A DNA stretch of 64,000 bases from Modestobacter caceresii (lineage in GTDB: Bacteria > Actinomycetota > Actinomycetes > Mycobacteriales > Geodermatophilaceae): positions 1 to 64,000 of the forward strand of contig NZ_JPMX01000044.1 of assembly GCF_000761485.1 (NCBI RefSeq), in the 5' to 3' direction. The notes beneath the pieces are model-generated. The model saw only the letters and a program-made list of their open reading frames with translations. It searched no databases and had not been told where the DNA came from. This document shows positions 16,821 through 28,876 of this stretch, in pieces (the stretch's first letter is position 1; each line of letters starts with the position of its first letter). The translations under genes and the position numbers were made by a program.

Positions 16821-18887
16821 TCAGTCGACCAGCAGGCCGGGCAGGTCGGCGTGGTGGAGCACGACCAGGCTGCTCACCGCCCGGGTGAGGACGACGTAGA
16901 GCCGGTGCAGCCCGCGCGGCTCCGCGGCGACGATCGCGGCCGGCTCCACCACCACGACGTGGTCGAACTCCAGCCCCTTCACCAGCCCGGCCGGGACGAC
17001 GGACACCCGGGCCGGCGCCGAACCGTCGTCGGTCAGCGGCGCCACGTCCAGCCCGGCCGCGGTGAGCACCCCGACGACCTCGGCGACCGACGCGTCGGCG
17101 CAGACCACCCCGGTCGACCCGGGTCGGGCCGCCAGCTCGCCGACCACCTCGGCCAGCGGCCCGGCCAGCGTGCCCACCGGCCGCAGCTGCAGCGCCCCCG
17201 GCTCCCGGCGGGCCGCGGTGGCCGCGGCCAGCCCGGGGGCGATCGCGGGCAGCAGCCGGTTGGCGAAGTCCAGCACCTCGCCCGGCACCCGGTAGCCCCG
17301 GGTGAGCGGCCGCACGGCCGTGGCCGGCCGGCCGAGCGCCGTCAGCGTCTGCGACCAGTCCGCCACCGACCAGGGGCTGGTGGCCTGGGCCAGGTCGCCG
17401 AGCACGGTCAGCGAACCCGCGCCCAGCCGGCGGGCGACGGCGCGGCACTCCATCGGGGAGAGGTCCTGCGCCTCGTCCACCACCACGTGCCCGTAGCCCG
17501 GCGTCCGCTCCAGCATCCCGGCCACCTCGTCGACCAGCACCGCGTCCGCGGCGGTCCACCGGGCGGCGCGCACCGACCGCGGCGGCTTCGGCCAGTGCAG
17601 CAGCGCCTGCTCCTCCTCGGTCAGCACGCCCCGGGCCGCCCGGGCCAGCCGCTCGGGGTCGGTGAACAGGTCGTGCACGAGCCCGCCGGCGTCCACCGCC
17701 GGCCAGACGGCGTCGCAGAACGCCCGCACCTCGGCGCTGCGGGCGGTCCGCCGGGTCTCCGCGTCGGTCGGGCTGCCCCCACCGGCCTCCTTGAGCCGCC
17801 GGGCGTACTCGGCCAGCCCCATGGCCAGCCGCTCCCGGCCGGCGGCGTAGTGGACCAGCTGCTGCTCGTCGACCCCGGAGGTCCCGGCCCGGCGCAGGTC
17901 GTCGACGAAGCGCTTGAGCCGGTCCTCACCGATCCGGTACTTCCGCCCGGACAGCGTCACCTGCACCGAGTCCGTCGGCTTGCGGATGCCGCCCCACAGC
18001 GCCCGGCGCAGCACCTCGGCCATCCGCGGGTCGCCCTTGAGGACGGCGACCGCCGGCTCGTCCTGGGCGCGCACGGTCACCCGGGCGGTGAGGCTCGCGA
18101 CCGTCGCCTGGTCGACCTCCACCTCGCCCAGCGCGGGCAGCACCTGCTCGATGTACCGCAGGAACGCCCGGTTCGGCCCGACCACCAGCACGCCGGTACG
18201 GGCCAGCTGGTCGCCGTGCGTGTAGAGCAGGTAGGCCGCCCGGTGCAGCCCGACCGCCGTCTTCCCGGTGCCCGGGGCGCCCTGCACGCAGATCGACTCC
18301 GCCAGCGGCGCCCGGACGATGTCGTCCTGGTCGGGCTGGATGGTGGCCACGATGTCGCGCATCGGGCCGCTGCGCGGGCGCTCGATCTCCTGGCGGAGCA
18401 GCTCACCGGTCCCGCCGTCGTCCTGGCCGTCGGCGAGCAGTTCGTCCTCGTAGCTGGTCAGCTCGCCGTCGGCGAAGCCGAAGCGGCGACGGCGCAGCAG
18501 GCCCTGCGGTTCGGTGGCGCTGGCCTGGTAGAACGGCCGGCTCATCGGTGCCCGCCAGTCGATGACGACCGGGTCGCCGGCCGCGTCGCGCACGTGGCGG
18601 CGGCCGATGTGGAAGGTCTCCGGGTCGGTGTCACCGGCAGCGTCGGTGCGGCCGAAGAAGGCCGGGACGCCCGGGTCGGCGGCCAGCGCGAGCAGTCGCT
18701 CGGAGCGGGCGGCGCCGAGTCGCTCGGAGGCCCAGGCGTCGACGCCGGCATCGGCGACCGCGACGGCGGCGGCACGCATGGAGGTCAGGCACTCGGCGGC
18801 CTGGGCCAGGTGGTCGCGTTCGGCGGCGAGGACGGGGTCGGTCGGGTCGGCGGCGGTGGGGTGGGCCGGGGCGGGCGGCACGGACAC
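16821..18887 (-). CDS. helR: HelR/HelD-type RNA polymerase recycling helicase (UvrD-like superfamily 1)
   Basis: 688 residues. An N-terminal helical arm (residues 20-70) is followed by an SF1 helicase core split by an insertion: Walker A GAPGTGKTAVGLHRAAYLL, Walker B VVVDEAQDLSPMECRAVARRLG, and a C-terminal motif region GLEFDHVVVVEPAAI and RLYVVLTRAVSSLVVLHH. Length and the IGRRHVRDAAGDPVVIDWRAPMSRPFYQAS block are those of HelD/HelR. Actinobacterial HelR displaces rifamycins from RNA polymerase and confers resistance; HelD relatives recycle stalled enzyme. A sequence like the rifamycin-associated element lies 39 bases upstream, which pushes the call towards HelR. Confidence 0.85.
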   Translation of the reverse strand: MSVPPAPAHPTAADPTDPVLAAERDHLAQAAECLTSMRAAAVAVADAGVDAWASERLGAARSERLLALAADPGVPAFFGRTDAAGDTDPETFHIGRRHVRDAAGDPVVIDWRAPMSRPFYQASATEPQGLLRRRRFGFADGELTSYEDELLADGQDDGGTGELLRQEIERPRSGPMRDIVATIQPDQDDIVRAPLAESICVQGAPGTGKTAVGLHRAAYLLYTHGDQLARTGVLVVGPNRAFLRYIEQVLPALGEVEVDQATVASLTARVTVRAQDEPAVAVLKGDPRMAEVLRRALWGGIRKPTDSVQVTLSGRKYRIGEDRLKRFVDDLRRAGTSGVDEQQLVHYAAGRERLAMGLAEYARRLKEAGGGSPTDAETRRTARSAEVRAFCDAVWPAVDAGGLVHDLFTDPERLARAARGVLTEEEQALLHWPKPPRSVRAARWTAADAVLVDEVAGMLERTPGYGHVVVDEAQDLSPMECRAVARRLGAGSLTVLGDLAQATSPWSVADWSQTLTALGRPATAVRPLTRGYRVPGEVLDFANRLLPAIAPGLAAATAARREPGALQLRPVGTLAGPLAEVVGELAARPGSTGVVCADASVAEVVGVLTAAGLDVAPLTDDGSAPARVSVVPAGLVKGLEFDHVVVVEPAAIVAAEPRGLHRLYVVLTRAVSSLVVLHHADLPGLLVD

Positions 18888-18925
18888 GATCGGAGGACGC
18901 TACGCGCGCACCGTGCTCGGCTCAA

Positions 18926-18944
18926 CCGACTTGCGGCACGACCC
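18926..18944. promoter_or_regulatory. Rifamycin-associated-element-like site upstream of helR
   Basis: The sequence ccgaCTTGCGGCAcGaCCC keeps the core CTTGCGGCA and the CCC end of the imperfect inverted repeat I recall as the actinobacterial rifamycin-associated element. By my alignment it matches 14 of 19 positions, the left arm being weak. It lies about 40 bases before the helR start, the promoter-proximal position expected. The consensus is from memory, so the match should be scored properly. Confidence 0.45.
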
Positions 18945-18989
18945 GCCGGGGGATGTGTAGACCACCGACGTCTGGATCACCCACCAGTC

Positions 18990-19739
18990 ATGGCCAGCGA
19001 CCCGATTCCCCCCTCTGTCATCGGTGCGATCGCCCACGACCGCGACGGGAAGCCACTGGGCACGGTCACCGCGGTCTACCTGGACGACGTGACCGAACAG
19101 CCCACCTGGGTGGGCCTCACCCCAGGGACGCACGCCGCCCCGGACGACGACGAGGTCCCGCTCATCGCCCCGGTCACCGGGTCCCAGCTCGCCGAGGACC
19201 GGATGCAGCTGGCGGTCGACTCCGCCGCCGTCCACTCCGCGCCCCGGGCGACCCGGCCGGACCACCTGAGCCCGGAGGAGGAGGCCGCGCTGCTCGAGCA
19301 CTACCGCCGGCCGATGGCCACCCCCGGCCGGGGTGGCGACGGCACGACGACCGGCGACGGCACGATGACCCTCGCCGAGGAGCAGCTGGACGTCACGACC
19401 GTGGTCGAGCCCTGGACCCGGGCCGTGCTGCGCATCGAGGAGGTCAGCGAGGAGGTGCTCGTGCCGGTGACGATCACCCGGCAGCGCGCCCGGATCGAGC
19501 ACCTGCCGCTGGCGCACGGCGACCGCGAGCCGGGCCAGGCGGCGACGGGCGAGCGGCAGCCCTCCCGGAGCACCGGCTGGGTCACCCTGTACGCCGAGGA
19601 GCCGCGGGTCTCCCTGGAGCGGGTGGCAGCCGAGCGGGTACGGCTGACCACGACGTGGGAGACCGAGCAGTCGTCGGTCACCGAGCAGCTGCGGCACGAA
19701 GAGGTCGATCTGACCACCGCCGACACGCCGCGCGACTGA
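18990..19739 (+). CDS. PRC-barrel and DUF2382 domain protein
   Basis: 249 residues. N-terminal PRC-barrel (residues 5-85: VIGAIAHDRDGKPLGTVTAVYLDDVTEQPTWVGL), a charged linker, then a DUF2382 domain (LAEEQLDVTTVVEPWTRAVLRIEEVSEEVLVPVTITRQRARIEH). In other bacteria such proteins belong to general-stress or YsnF-like groups, but no biochemical role is established. Divergent from helR, with a 102-base shared promoter region. It is read into a bidirectional hairpin shared with the alpha/beta hydrolase. Confidence 0.88.
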   Translation: MASDPIPPSVIGAIAHDRDGKPLGTVTAVYLDDVTEQPTWVGLTPGTHAAPDDDEVPLIAPVTGSQLAEDRMQLAVDSAAVHSAPRATRPDHLSPEEEAALLEHYRRPMATPGRGGDGTTTGDGTMTLAEEQLDVTTVVEPWTRAVLRIEEVSEEVLVPVTITRQRARIEHLPLAHGDREPGQAATGERQPSRSTGWVTLYAEEPRVSLERVAAERVRLTTTWETEQSSVTEQLRHEEVDLTTADTPRD

Positions 19740-19744
19740 GCCAC

Positions 19745-19772
19745 CGCCCCGGCCGGTCAGCCGGCCGGGGCG
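19745..19772. terminator. Bidirectional hairpin between convergent genes
   Basis: Perfect 12-base stem CGCCCCGGCCGG / CCGGCCGGGGCG with the 4-base loop TCAG. The loop contains part of the reverse-strand stop codon of the alpha/beta hydrolase, so the hairpin overlaps that gene's 3' end. It starts 6 bases after the DUF2382 stop. No U-run follows on either side, as is common in GC-rich actinobacteria. Confidence 0.7.
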
Positions 19773-20440
19773 CCGAGCCACCACTCCAGCCCGGCGGTCA
19801 CCAGCTCCGGGGTGAGCACGTGGCCACCGGCGAACTCCTCGTAGGTCACGTCGTAGCCGTCGGCGAGCAGCTCCGCCGACACCCGCCGTCCGCACCGGTC
19901 CACCGGCAGCACCGGGTCGTCGGTGCCGTGGCTCAGCCAGAACCTGGCCCGGCCGTACCGGCCGGGCGAGGAGACGAAGCCCGGGGAGAACGCCAGCACG
20001 GCGGCGGCCAGGTCGCCGTTGGCCACGCCCAGCGACAGCGCGTACGAACCACCGTCGGAGAAGCCCGACATCGCCACCTGGCTGACCGGGCAGCGTGCGA
20101 AGACCTGTGCGAGCGCCGCGTCCAGGACGGCGACGTCCCGGCCCAGGCCGCCGTCGATCAGGTCCCACGTGGTGCCGGTCGAGGTCGGGGCGAGCAGCAG
20201 CACGTCTCGGGCGGTGACCAGTTCGGCGACGGCGGCCAGCGACTGCTCCGCCGTCCCGCCGGCACCGTGGAAGAAGACCAGCAGGGGGCGCGGTCGCGGG
20301 TCGCCGGGCGGGACGGCGAGCAGCGCCTCGGCACCGGGCCCGAGGTCGAGCCGGGTGACCCCCGGACCGGGAGCGGCGCCGGTCGGCTGGTCGGGGCGGC
20401 TGTCGAGGCGGCCGTCCGCCGCGCGTGAGGAAGGAGACAC
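19757..20440 (-). CDS. Alpha/beta hydrolase, carboxylesterase/PHB-depolymerase-like
   Basis: 227 residues. Oxyanion-hole strand LLVFFHGAGGTAEQ, nucleophile elbow MSGFSDGGSYALSLG (Ser in G-x-S-x-G), acid in HGTDDPVLPVDRC and His in FAGGHVLTPEL form a complete triad. No signal peptide, so cytoplasmic. It resembles phospholipase/carboxylesterase and dienelactone-hydrolase families; the substrate is unknown. The 281-base gap upstream, shared with the monooxygenase, contains one copy of a dispersed palindrome. Confidence 0.85.
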   Translation of the reverse strand: MSPSSRAADGRLDSRPDQPTGAAPGPGVTRLDLGPGAEALLAVPPGDPRPRPLLVFFHGAGGTAEQSLAAVAELVTARDVLLLAPTSTGTTWDLIDGGLGRDVAVLDAALAQVFARCPVSQVAMSGFSDGGSYALSLGVANGDLAAAVLAFSPGFVSSPGRYGRARFWLSHGTDDPVLPVDRCGRRVSAELLADGYDVTYEEFAGGHVLTPELVTAGLEWWLGAPAG

Positions 20441-20530
20441 CGCGCTCCCCTACCCCCGGACGGCGCACCTGCACGGCCGAGGGCAAGGGGGCGACCCGAT
20501 CCGACGGGTCCTGCAGCCCTCCACCGCCCC

Positions 20531-20558
20531 AGGGGCCGAGATCGCGAATTCGGCCCCT
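20531..20558. repeat. 28-base palindrome, copy 1 of a repeat pair
   Basis: Arms AGGGGCCGA and TCGGCCCCT around GATCGCGAAT. It matches the copy at 22551-22578 at 26 of 28 positions. It sits inside the promoter region between the divergent hydrolase and monooxygenase genes, where a simple terminator would make little sense. The rest of the 281-base gap shows a GTGATCAC palindrome at 20561-20568 and little else recognisable. Confidence 0.75.
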
Positions 20559-20721
20559 CTGTGATCACTGGTCGTGATGTGAGTCATACGCCGGGTGGCG
20601 GCGCTCGACGGCTGCCGGGCCGAGTCCGGCGCCGCTCTCTCGTCGGGCGTCGCGGGGGTGGTCAGCTGCACCCGGACGCCGGTCGCGGCGGCCACTCCTC
20701 CGACGACGCAGGAGCCGCACG

Positions 20722-22551
20722 GTGGCCCAGACCCTGGACCCGACCGACACCACGACCCCCGACGCCGACGACCCGGGCAGCCGGGTCGGGGCCTGGCTGG
20801 AGGAGTTCCAGTCGGCCCTGACCGCCCGGGACGTCGACCGGGTGGCCGAGCTGTTCGCCCCCACCTGCTTCTGGCGCGACCTGGTCGCCTTCAGCTGGAA
20901 CATCACCACGGTCGAGGGGCACGACGGCGTCCGGGACCTGCTCCAGGCGACGCTCGACCACACCGACCCGCAGGACTTCCGGGCCACCGGACCGGCCACC
21001 GGCGCCGACGGCGTCGACGAGGCGTGGATCGCCTTCGAGACGGCGGTCGGCCGCGGCCGCGGGCACCTGCGGCTGCAGGACGGCAGGGCCTGGACCCTGC
21101 TGACCACGCTGTACGAGCTGACCGGGCACGAGGAGCCGGTCCGGGACCGGCGACCGATGGGCGCCGAGCACGGCGTGCACCGGGACCGGGAGACCTGGCG
21201 GGACCGCCGCGAGCGGGAGGCCCGTGAGCTCGGGTACGAGACCCAGCCCGTCGTGCTGGTCGTGGGCGGCGGGCAGGGCGGCATCGCCCTCGGGGCCCGG
21301 CTCCGCCAGCTCGACGTCCCGACGATCGTGATCGACAAGCACCCGCGCCCGGGTGACCAGTGGCGCAGCCGCTACAAGTCGCTGTGCCTGCACGACCCGG
21401 TCTGGTACGACCACCTGCCCTACATCCCGTTCCCGGACAACTGGCCGGTCTTCGCCCCCAAGGACAAGATCGCCGACTGGCTGGAGTCCTACGCCCGGGT
21501 GATGGAGCTGGACTACTGGGCGAACACCCGGGCGATCAGCGCCGCCTACGACGAGAAGACCGCCGAGTGGACGGTCACCGTCGAGCGGGACGGCGTGCCG
21601 GTGGTGCTGCGCCCGGAGCAGTTGGTGCTGGCCACCGGGATGTCGGGGAAGCCCAACGTCCCGGTGCTGCCCGGACAGGACGTCTTCCGCGGCGACCAGC
21701 ACCACTCCTCGGCCCACCCCGGGCCGGACGCCTACCGGGGCAAGCGCTGCGTCGTCATCGGCTCGAACAACTCGGCGTTCGACATCTGCGGCGCGCTCTG
21801 GGAGAACGGCGCCGACGTCACGATGGTCCAGCGCTCCTCGACCCACATCGTCCGGTCTGACTCGCTGATGGAGATCGGGCTGGGCGCGCTGTACTCCGAG
21901 GAGGCGGTGGCCGGCGGCATGACGACGGAGAAGGCGGACCTGACCTTCGCCTCGCTGCCCTACCGGATCATGCACGAGTTCCAGATCCCGCTGTACGACC
22001 AGATGCGGGAGCGGGACGCCGACTTCTACCAGCGGCTCGAGGCCGCCGGGTTCGACCACGACTGGGGCGAGGACGGCTCGGGCCTGTTCATGAAGTACCT
22101 GCGCCGCGGCTCGGGCTACTACATCGACGTGGGCGCGGCCGACCTGGTGGCGAACGGCGACGTCCGGCTGGTCAACGGGCAGGTCGACCACCTGACCGAG
22201 GACTCGGTCGTGCTGGCCGACGGCACCGAGCTCCCGGCCGACCTGGTCGTCTACGCCACCGGGTACGGGTCGATGAACGGCTGGGCCGCCGACCTGATCA
22301 GCCAGGAGGTCGCCGACCGGGTGGGCAAGGTGTGGGGGCTGGGCTCGGACACCGCCAAGGACCCCGGGCCGTGGGAGGGCGAGCAGCGCAACATGTGGAA
22401 GCCCACCCAGCAGGAGGCACTGTGGTTCCACGGCGGCAACCTGCACCAGTCCCGGCACTACTCGCTCTACTTGGCGCTGCAGCTCAAGGCCCGGCAGGTG
22501 GGCATCCCGACCCCCGTGTACCGCCTCCAGGAGACCCACCACACCAGCTGA
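20722..22551 (+). CDS. Flavin-containing monooxygenase with N-terminal SnoaL-like domain
   Basis: 609 residues. Residues 1-140 look like an NTF2/SnoaL fold (WLEEFQSALTARDVDRVAELFAPTCFWRDLVAFSWNITTVEGHDGVRDLL). Then a class B flavoprotein monooxygenase: FAD Rossmann motif VLVVGGGQGGIALGARL, NADPH Rossmann motif CVVIGSNNSAFDICGALWENG, and the LVVYATGYGSMNGW signature. It probably oxygenates a ketone, amine or sulfur compound. This fusion order is recurrent among actinobacterial and fungal FMO-like proteins. The GTG start follows a GC-rich leader; the stop lies inside a perfect hairpin. Confidence 0.9.
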   Translation: MAQTLDPTDTTTPDADDPGSRVGAWLEEFQSALTARDVDRVAELFAPTCFWRDLVAFSWNITTVEGHDGVRDLLQATLDHTDPQDFRATGPATGADGVDEAWIAFETAVGRGRGHLRLQDGRAWTLLTTLYELTGHEEPVRDRRPMGAEHGVHRDRETWRDRREREARELGYETQPVVLVVGGGQGGIALGARLRQLDVPTIVIDKHPRPGDQWRSRYKSLCLHDPVWYDHLPYIPFPDNWPVFAPKDKIADWLESYARVMELDYWANTRAISAAYDEKTAEWTVTVERDGVPVVLRPEQLVLATGMSGKPNVPVLPGQDVFRGDQHHSSAHPGPDAYRGKRCVVIGSNNSAFDICGALWENGADVTMVQRSSTHIVRSDSLMEIGLGALYSEEAVAGGMTTEKADLTFASLPYRIMHEFQIPLYDQMRERDADFYQRLEAAGFDHDWGEDGSGLFMKYLRRGSGYYIDVGAADLVANGDVRLVNGQVDHLTEDSVVLADGTELPADLVVYATGYGSMNGWAADLISQEVADRVGKVWGLGSDTAKDPGPWEGEQRNMWKPTQQEALWFHGGNLHQSRHYSLYLALQLKARQVGIPTPVYRLQETHHTS

Positions 22552-22580
22552 GGGGCCGAAATCGCGACTTCGGCCCCTCA
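22549..22580. terminator. Palindrome copy 2, bidirectional terminator covering both stop codons
   Basis: Perfect 12-base stem TGAGGGGCCGAA / TTCGGCCCCTCA with loop ATCGCGAC. The stem's first three bases are the stop codon of the monooxygenase, and its last three are the reverse-strand stop of the acVLRF1 gene. So one palindrome supplies both stops and both terminators. The inner 28 bases match copy 1 at 20531-20558. Confidence 0.8.
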
Positions 22581-23246
22581 GGCGCGGTCGGTGGGCTCCA
22601 CGATGTGCACCCGGACGGCCCGGAACTGGGCCGGGGTCTCCAGCAGCACGGCCTTGGTCGGCTCGCCGACCTCCAGGGCGGGCAGGCGCGGGAGGTCGGC
22701 GAGGGGCCGGAGCCGCGGGTCGGTGAGCACCTCCGCGGCCAGGCCCTTGTCCCCGCCCGGGGCCAGGCCGGCGAGCGTGCCGACGTGCGGCAGCAGCACC
22801 CGGGCGGCGGTGTCCGCGGCATGGCTGACGACGGCGTCGGTCTGGTGCCCGCGCCGCCGGGCGAACCGCTGCTGCGACCACCCGCCGGCGGCGGTGCGGC
22901 CCTGCACCTGGCGGGCGTCGACCTTGGAGACGACGAGTTCCGCGCCGTCGAACACCCCGACCGCCCAGCGGCCGCGCCGGACCAGCAGGACGGCGGTGCG
23001 CCGCGGCACCTTGGCCGCGGCGCTGAAGGCGGTCAGCGGCGCGGGGCCCGGCGTCCAGCCGTAGGGGGCGGTCAGCCGCACCGTGGTGGTGTCCTGGCAG
23101 GTCACCGTGAGCGCGCCTGCCTCGTCGGACCGGACGTCGGTGAACGCGCCGTGCCGCTGGGCGACGCCGTCCAGCCAGCGGTCCAGCCGCTCCGGGGCGA
23201 CCCCGAGCAGTCGTCCGCCACCGGCGGCGGGGCGGGGGGAGGTCAT
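22578..23246 (-). CDS. acVLRF1 family peptidyl-tRNA hydrolase / release-factor relative
   Basis: 222 residues of the actinobacterial VLRF1 group. The RNase H-like core is seen as RRTAVLLVRRGRWAVGVFDGAELVVSKVDARQVQGRTAAGGWSQQRFARRRGHQ, where the glutamine-rich loop GGWSQQRFARRR replaces the GGQ of class I release factors. Relatives are proposed to hydrolyse peptidyl-tRNA on obstructed ribosomes. ATG start. It lies 49 bases downstream of the MFS gene and may be co-transcribed. Confidence 0.87.
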   Translation of the reverse strand: MTSPRPAAGGGRLLGVAPERLDRWLDGVAQRHGAFTDVRSDEAGALTVTCQDTTTVRLTAPYGWTPGPAPLTAFSAAAKVPRRTAVLLVRRGRWAVGVFDGAELVVSKVDARQVQGRTAAGGWSQQRFARRRGHQTDAVVSHAADTAARVLLPHVGTLAGLAPGGDKGLAAEVLTDPRLRPLADLPRLPALEVGEPTKAVLLETPAQFRAVRVHIVEPTDRA

Positions 23247-23295
23247 CCGCGGAGCATCCCAGCCCGCCGCCCCGCCCCGGCCGGGCGTGCCGGCG

Positions 23296-24543
23296 TCAGT
23301 GGGCCAACGCCGGGGAGGCGGCATGCTCGGCCGGTACGTGCAGGGTCCGCTGCCACAGGCCGACCACCACCGCCGCCAGCCCCGCGGCCACCGTGGCGAC
23401 CAGGAAGCTGGCGTTGGCACCGACCGTGTCCACGATCTTCCCGGCGACCGACGCCCCGATCGCCACCCCGAGGGCGAGGGCGGTGCCGATCCAGGTGAAC
23501 GCCTCGGTGACCGCGGAGCGGGGCACCAGCACCTCGGCGAGGGTGAAGGCGCTGATCAACGACGGCGAGACGGCGACGCCGGCGACCACCACGAGCGGCA
23601 GCATCAGCCAGTAGCTGGTGACCAGCACCAGCGGCACGGTCAGCACGGTGAGGACGACGAGGGCGGCGACCAGCCGGTGCCGCAGCCGCACCTTCCAGTG
23701 CACGACGCCCCAGCCGATGCCGGCGAACATCGAGCCGGCGGCCAGGCCGGCGATGAGCAGACCCGACAGCGAGCGTTGACCGACCTCGTCGGCGAAGGCG
23801 ACCAGGCCGATCTCCAGGGCACCGAGGATGGCGCCGACCGCGGCCCCCACCACGAACAGCACCCGCAGCCCCCGGACCCGGATCGCCGACGCCCCGCGCC
23901 GGTGCCCGTGCACGGCCGGGGGCGGCTCGGTGTGCCCCTGCGCGGCGAACAGCAGGCTGCCGACCGTGGCCAGCGTGAACGCGGTGACGACGCCGGAGGT
24001 GGTGTGCCCGGTGGTGGACAGGAAGGTGACCAGCACCGGCCCGACGATGAACACGAACTCGTCGACCACCGACTCCATCGCCAGGGCGGTGGGCAGCCGC
24101 GGGGTGCCGCGGAGCAGGTGGGTCCAGCGCACCCGGATCATCGAGGAGACCGGCGGGATGCTCGCCCCGGCGGCGGCGGCGGAGAGGAAGACCGTCCACA
24201 GCGGCCAGCCGCCGCGCACCGACCAGAGGAAGGCCACCCCCGAGACGATGAAGATCGCCAGCACACCCAACAGCACCCGCCGCTGGGCGTGGGTGTCGGC
24301 CAGCCGGCCGATCACCGGCCCGGCGATCGCGGTGGCGATCGCGCCGACGGCGGCCACCGCACCGCCCAGGCCGTAGGAGCCCGTCTCGGACTGGACGAGC
24401 AGCACGCTGCCCAGGCCGATCATCGACAGCGGCAGCCGGCCGATGAACGCGGCCAGCACCATCGGCAGGGCGTGCGGGGTCCGCAGCACGTGCAGGTAGG
24501 GGTTGGGCACGAGCGGACTGGCCTCCGTCACGGGGATGGGCAC
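23296..24543 (-). CDS. Major facilitator superfamily transporter
   Basis: 415 residues with about 12 hydrophobic helices and the MFS loop motif IGRLADTHAQRRVLLG between helices 2 and 3 (G-R-x-A-D-x-x-x-x-R-R). The first helices (PMVLAAFIGRLPLSMIGLGSVLLVQ) resemble drug-efflux-type actinobacterial carriers. The substrate cannot be predicted. No regulator is adjacent; the nearest upstream gene is PEPCK, separated by two hairpins. Confidence 0.88.
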   Translation of the reverse strand: MPIPVTEASPLVPNPYLHVLRTPHALPMVLAAFIGRLPLSMIGLGSVLLVQSETGSYGLGGAVAAVGAIATAIAGPVIGRLADTHAQRRVLLGVLAIFIVSGVAFLWSVRGGWPLWTVFLSAAAAGASIPPVSSMIRVRWTHLLRGTPRLPTALAMESVVDEFVFIVGPVLVTFLSTTGHTTSGVVTAFTLATVGSLLFAAQGHTEPPPAVHGHRRGASAIRVRGLRVLFVVGAAVGAILGALEIGLVAFADEVGQRSLSGLLIAGLAAGSMFAGIGWGVVHWKVRLRHRLVAALVVLTVLTVPLVLVTSYWLMLPLVVVAGVAVSPSLISAFTLAEVLVPRSAVTEAFTWIGTALALGVAIGASVAGKIVDTVGANASFLVATVAAGLAAVVVGLWQRTLHVPAEHAASPALAH

Positions 24544-24559
24544 GCCGCAGCCACGCTAA

Positions 24560-27965
<3,406 letters not shown>

Positions 27966-27970
<5 letters not shown>

Positions 27971-28469
27971 TCTGGGAGGAACGCCCGTAGGCGGGCCCGG
28001 TGGCGGCGAGGAAGCCGTCCCAGTCCCCGGGCGCCGGGCGGTCGCCCACCTCGGCGTCGAACTTGTCCAGGTACCAGTGCCAGCCCAGCACGTAGTCGGT
28101 GATCTCGGTGCCCGGGGCGAAGAGCTGGGTGAAGAGCAGCACCGTCTCGCCGTCCTGGGCGGTCAGGTCCAGTTCGACCCGCCACCCCTCCTCGGTCTCC
28201 CAGTCGACCACCAGCCGACGCGGCGCCTCGCACTCCACGATCCGCATCGGCTCACCGACCGGCGCCTCCTCGTGCGTCATGGTGAAGGTGCCCGAGCCGC
28301 CGACCCGGCGCTCGCCCTCGTACGTGCCGATCCAGCGGACCATCCGGTCGGGCTCGGTGAGCGCCGCCCAGACGTCGTCGATCGGGTCCGGCCAGCTGCG
28401 GCGGAACTGCAGCCGCACCCCCTCCGGCAGTTCGGTGACCTGCCCCAGCCGCTCGTCCGGTGTCGTCAT
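27966..28469 (-). CDS. SRPBCC family protein (AHSA1-like)
   Basis: 167 residues of the START/AHSA1 hydrophobic-ligand fold: RLQFRRSWPDPIDDVWAALTEPDRMVRWIGTYEG at the N-terminus and a long C-terminal helix YVLGWHWYLDKFDAEVG. It is second in a two-gene unit with an ArsR regulator, overlapping it by ATGA. This ArsR/SRPBCC pairing is very common, and the ligand or enzymatic role is usually unknown. Confidence 0.88.
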
Positions 28470-28795
28470 CGACCGTCCTCCTGCGTTCGGGCCCGCCGTC
28501 CGCGGGCGATCTCGGTGTCCAGCGCGTCCAGCCGCTGCGCCCACAGCCGCCGGTAGGGGGCCAGCCAGGCGTCGAGCTCCGACAGCGGCCGCGGGTCCAG
28601 CGCGTACACCCGGCGCTGCCCCTCGGCCCGGACCTGCACCAGCCCGGCCTCGCGGAGGACCCGCAGGTGCCGGCTGATCGCCGGGCGGCTGACCGGGAAC
28701 TGCCCGGCCAGCTCACCTGCGCCCTGCTCACCGGCGGCCAGCAGGGCGACGATCTGCCGCCGGGTCGGATCGGCCAGGGCCGCGAGTGCCTCCAC
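28466..28795 (-). CDS. ArsR family transcriptional regulator (leaderless candidate)
   Basis: 109 residues with a winged HTH (ALADPTRRQIVALLAAGEQGAGELAGQFPVSRPAISRHLRVLREAGLVQVR). No metal-binding cysteines are seen, which is usual for the SRPBCC-linked subgroup. I choose the GTG at VEALAALADP because a promoter with its -10 hexamer ends nine bases before it, so the message would be leaderless. A GTG 72 bases upstream is in frame but would put the apparent operator and promoter inside the gene. Coupled to the SRPBCC gene by an ATGA overlap. Confidence 0.85.
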   Translation of the reverse strand: MEALAALADPTRRQIVALLAAGEQGAGELAGQFPVSRPAISRHLRVLREAGLVQVRAEGQRRVYALDPRPLSELDAWLAPYRRLWAQRLDALDTEIARGRRARTQEDGR

Positions 28796-28836
28796 GGGCA
28801 GATGTGTAACAGGTGGCTTACTTAACTGTCCAGTTA
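28796..28836 (-). promoter_or_regulatory. ArsR/SRPBCC promoter with operator palindrome
   Basis: Reverse strand: -35-like TGGACA (28832-28827), 17-base spacer, -10-like TTACAC (28809-28804), then eight bases to the GTG start. A palindrome TAACTG-TC-CAGTTA (28823-28836) covers the -35 box. That is the expected place for an autorepressing ArsR dimer. The next 40 bases on the other side lead to a small divergent gene that may share this control. Confidence 0.55.
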
Positions 28837-28876
28837 CGCACGTTCGGACGGCACGCGACCGGGGCACGGTCGGGCC

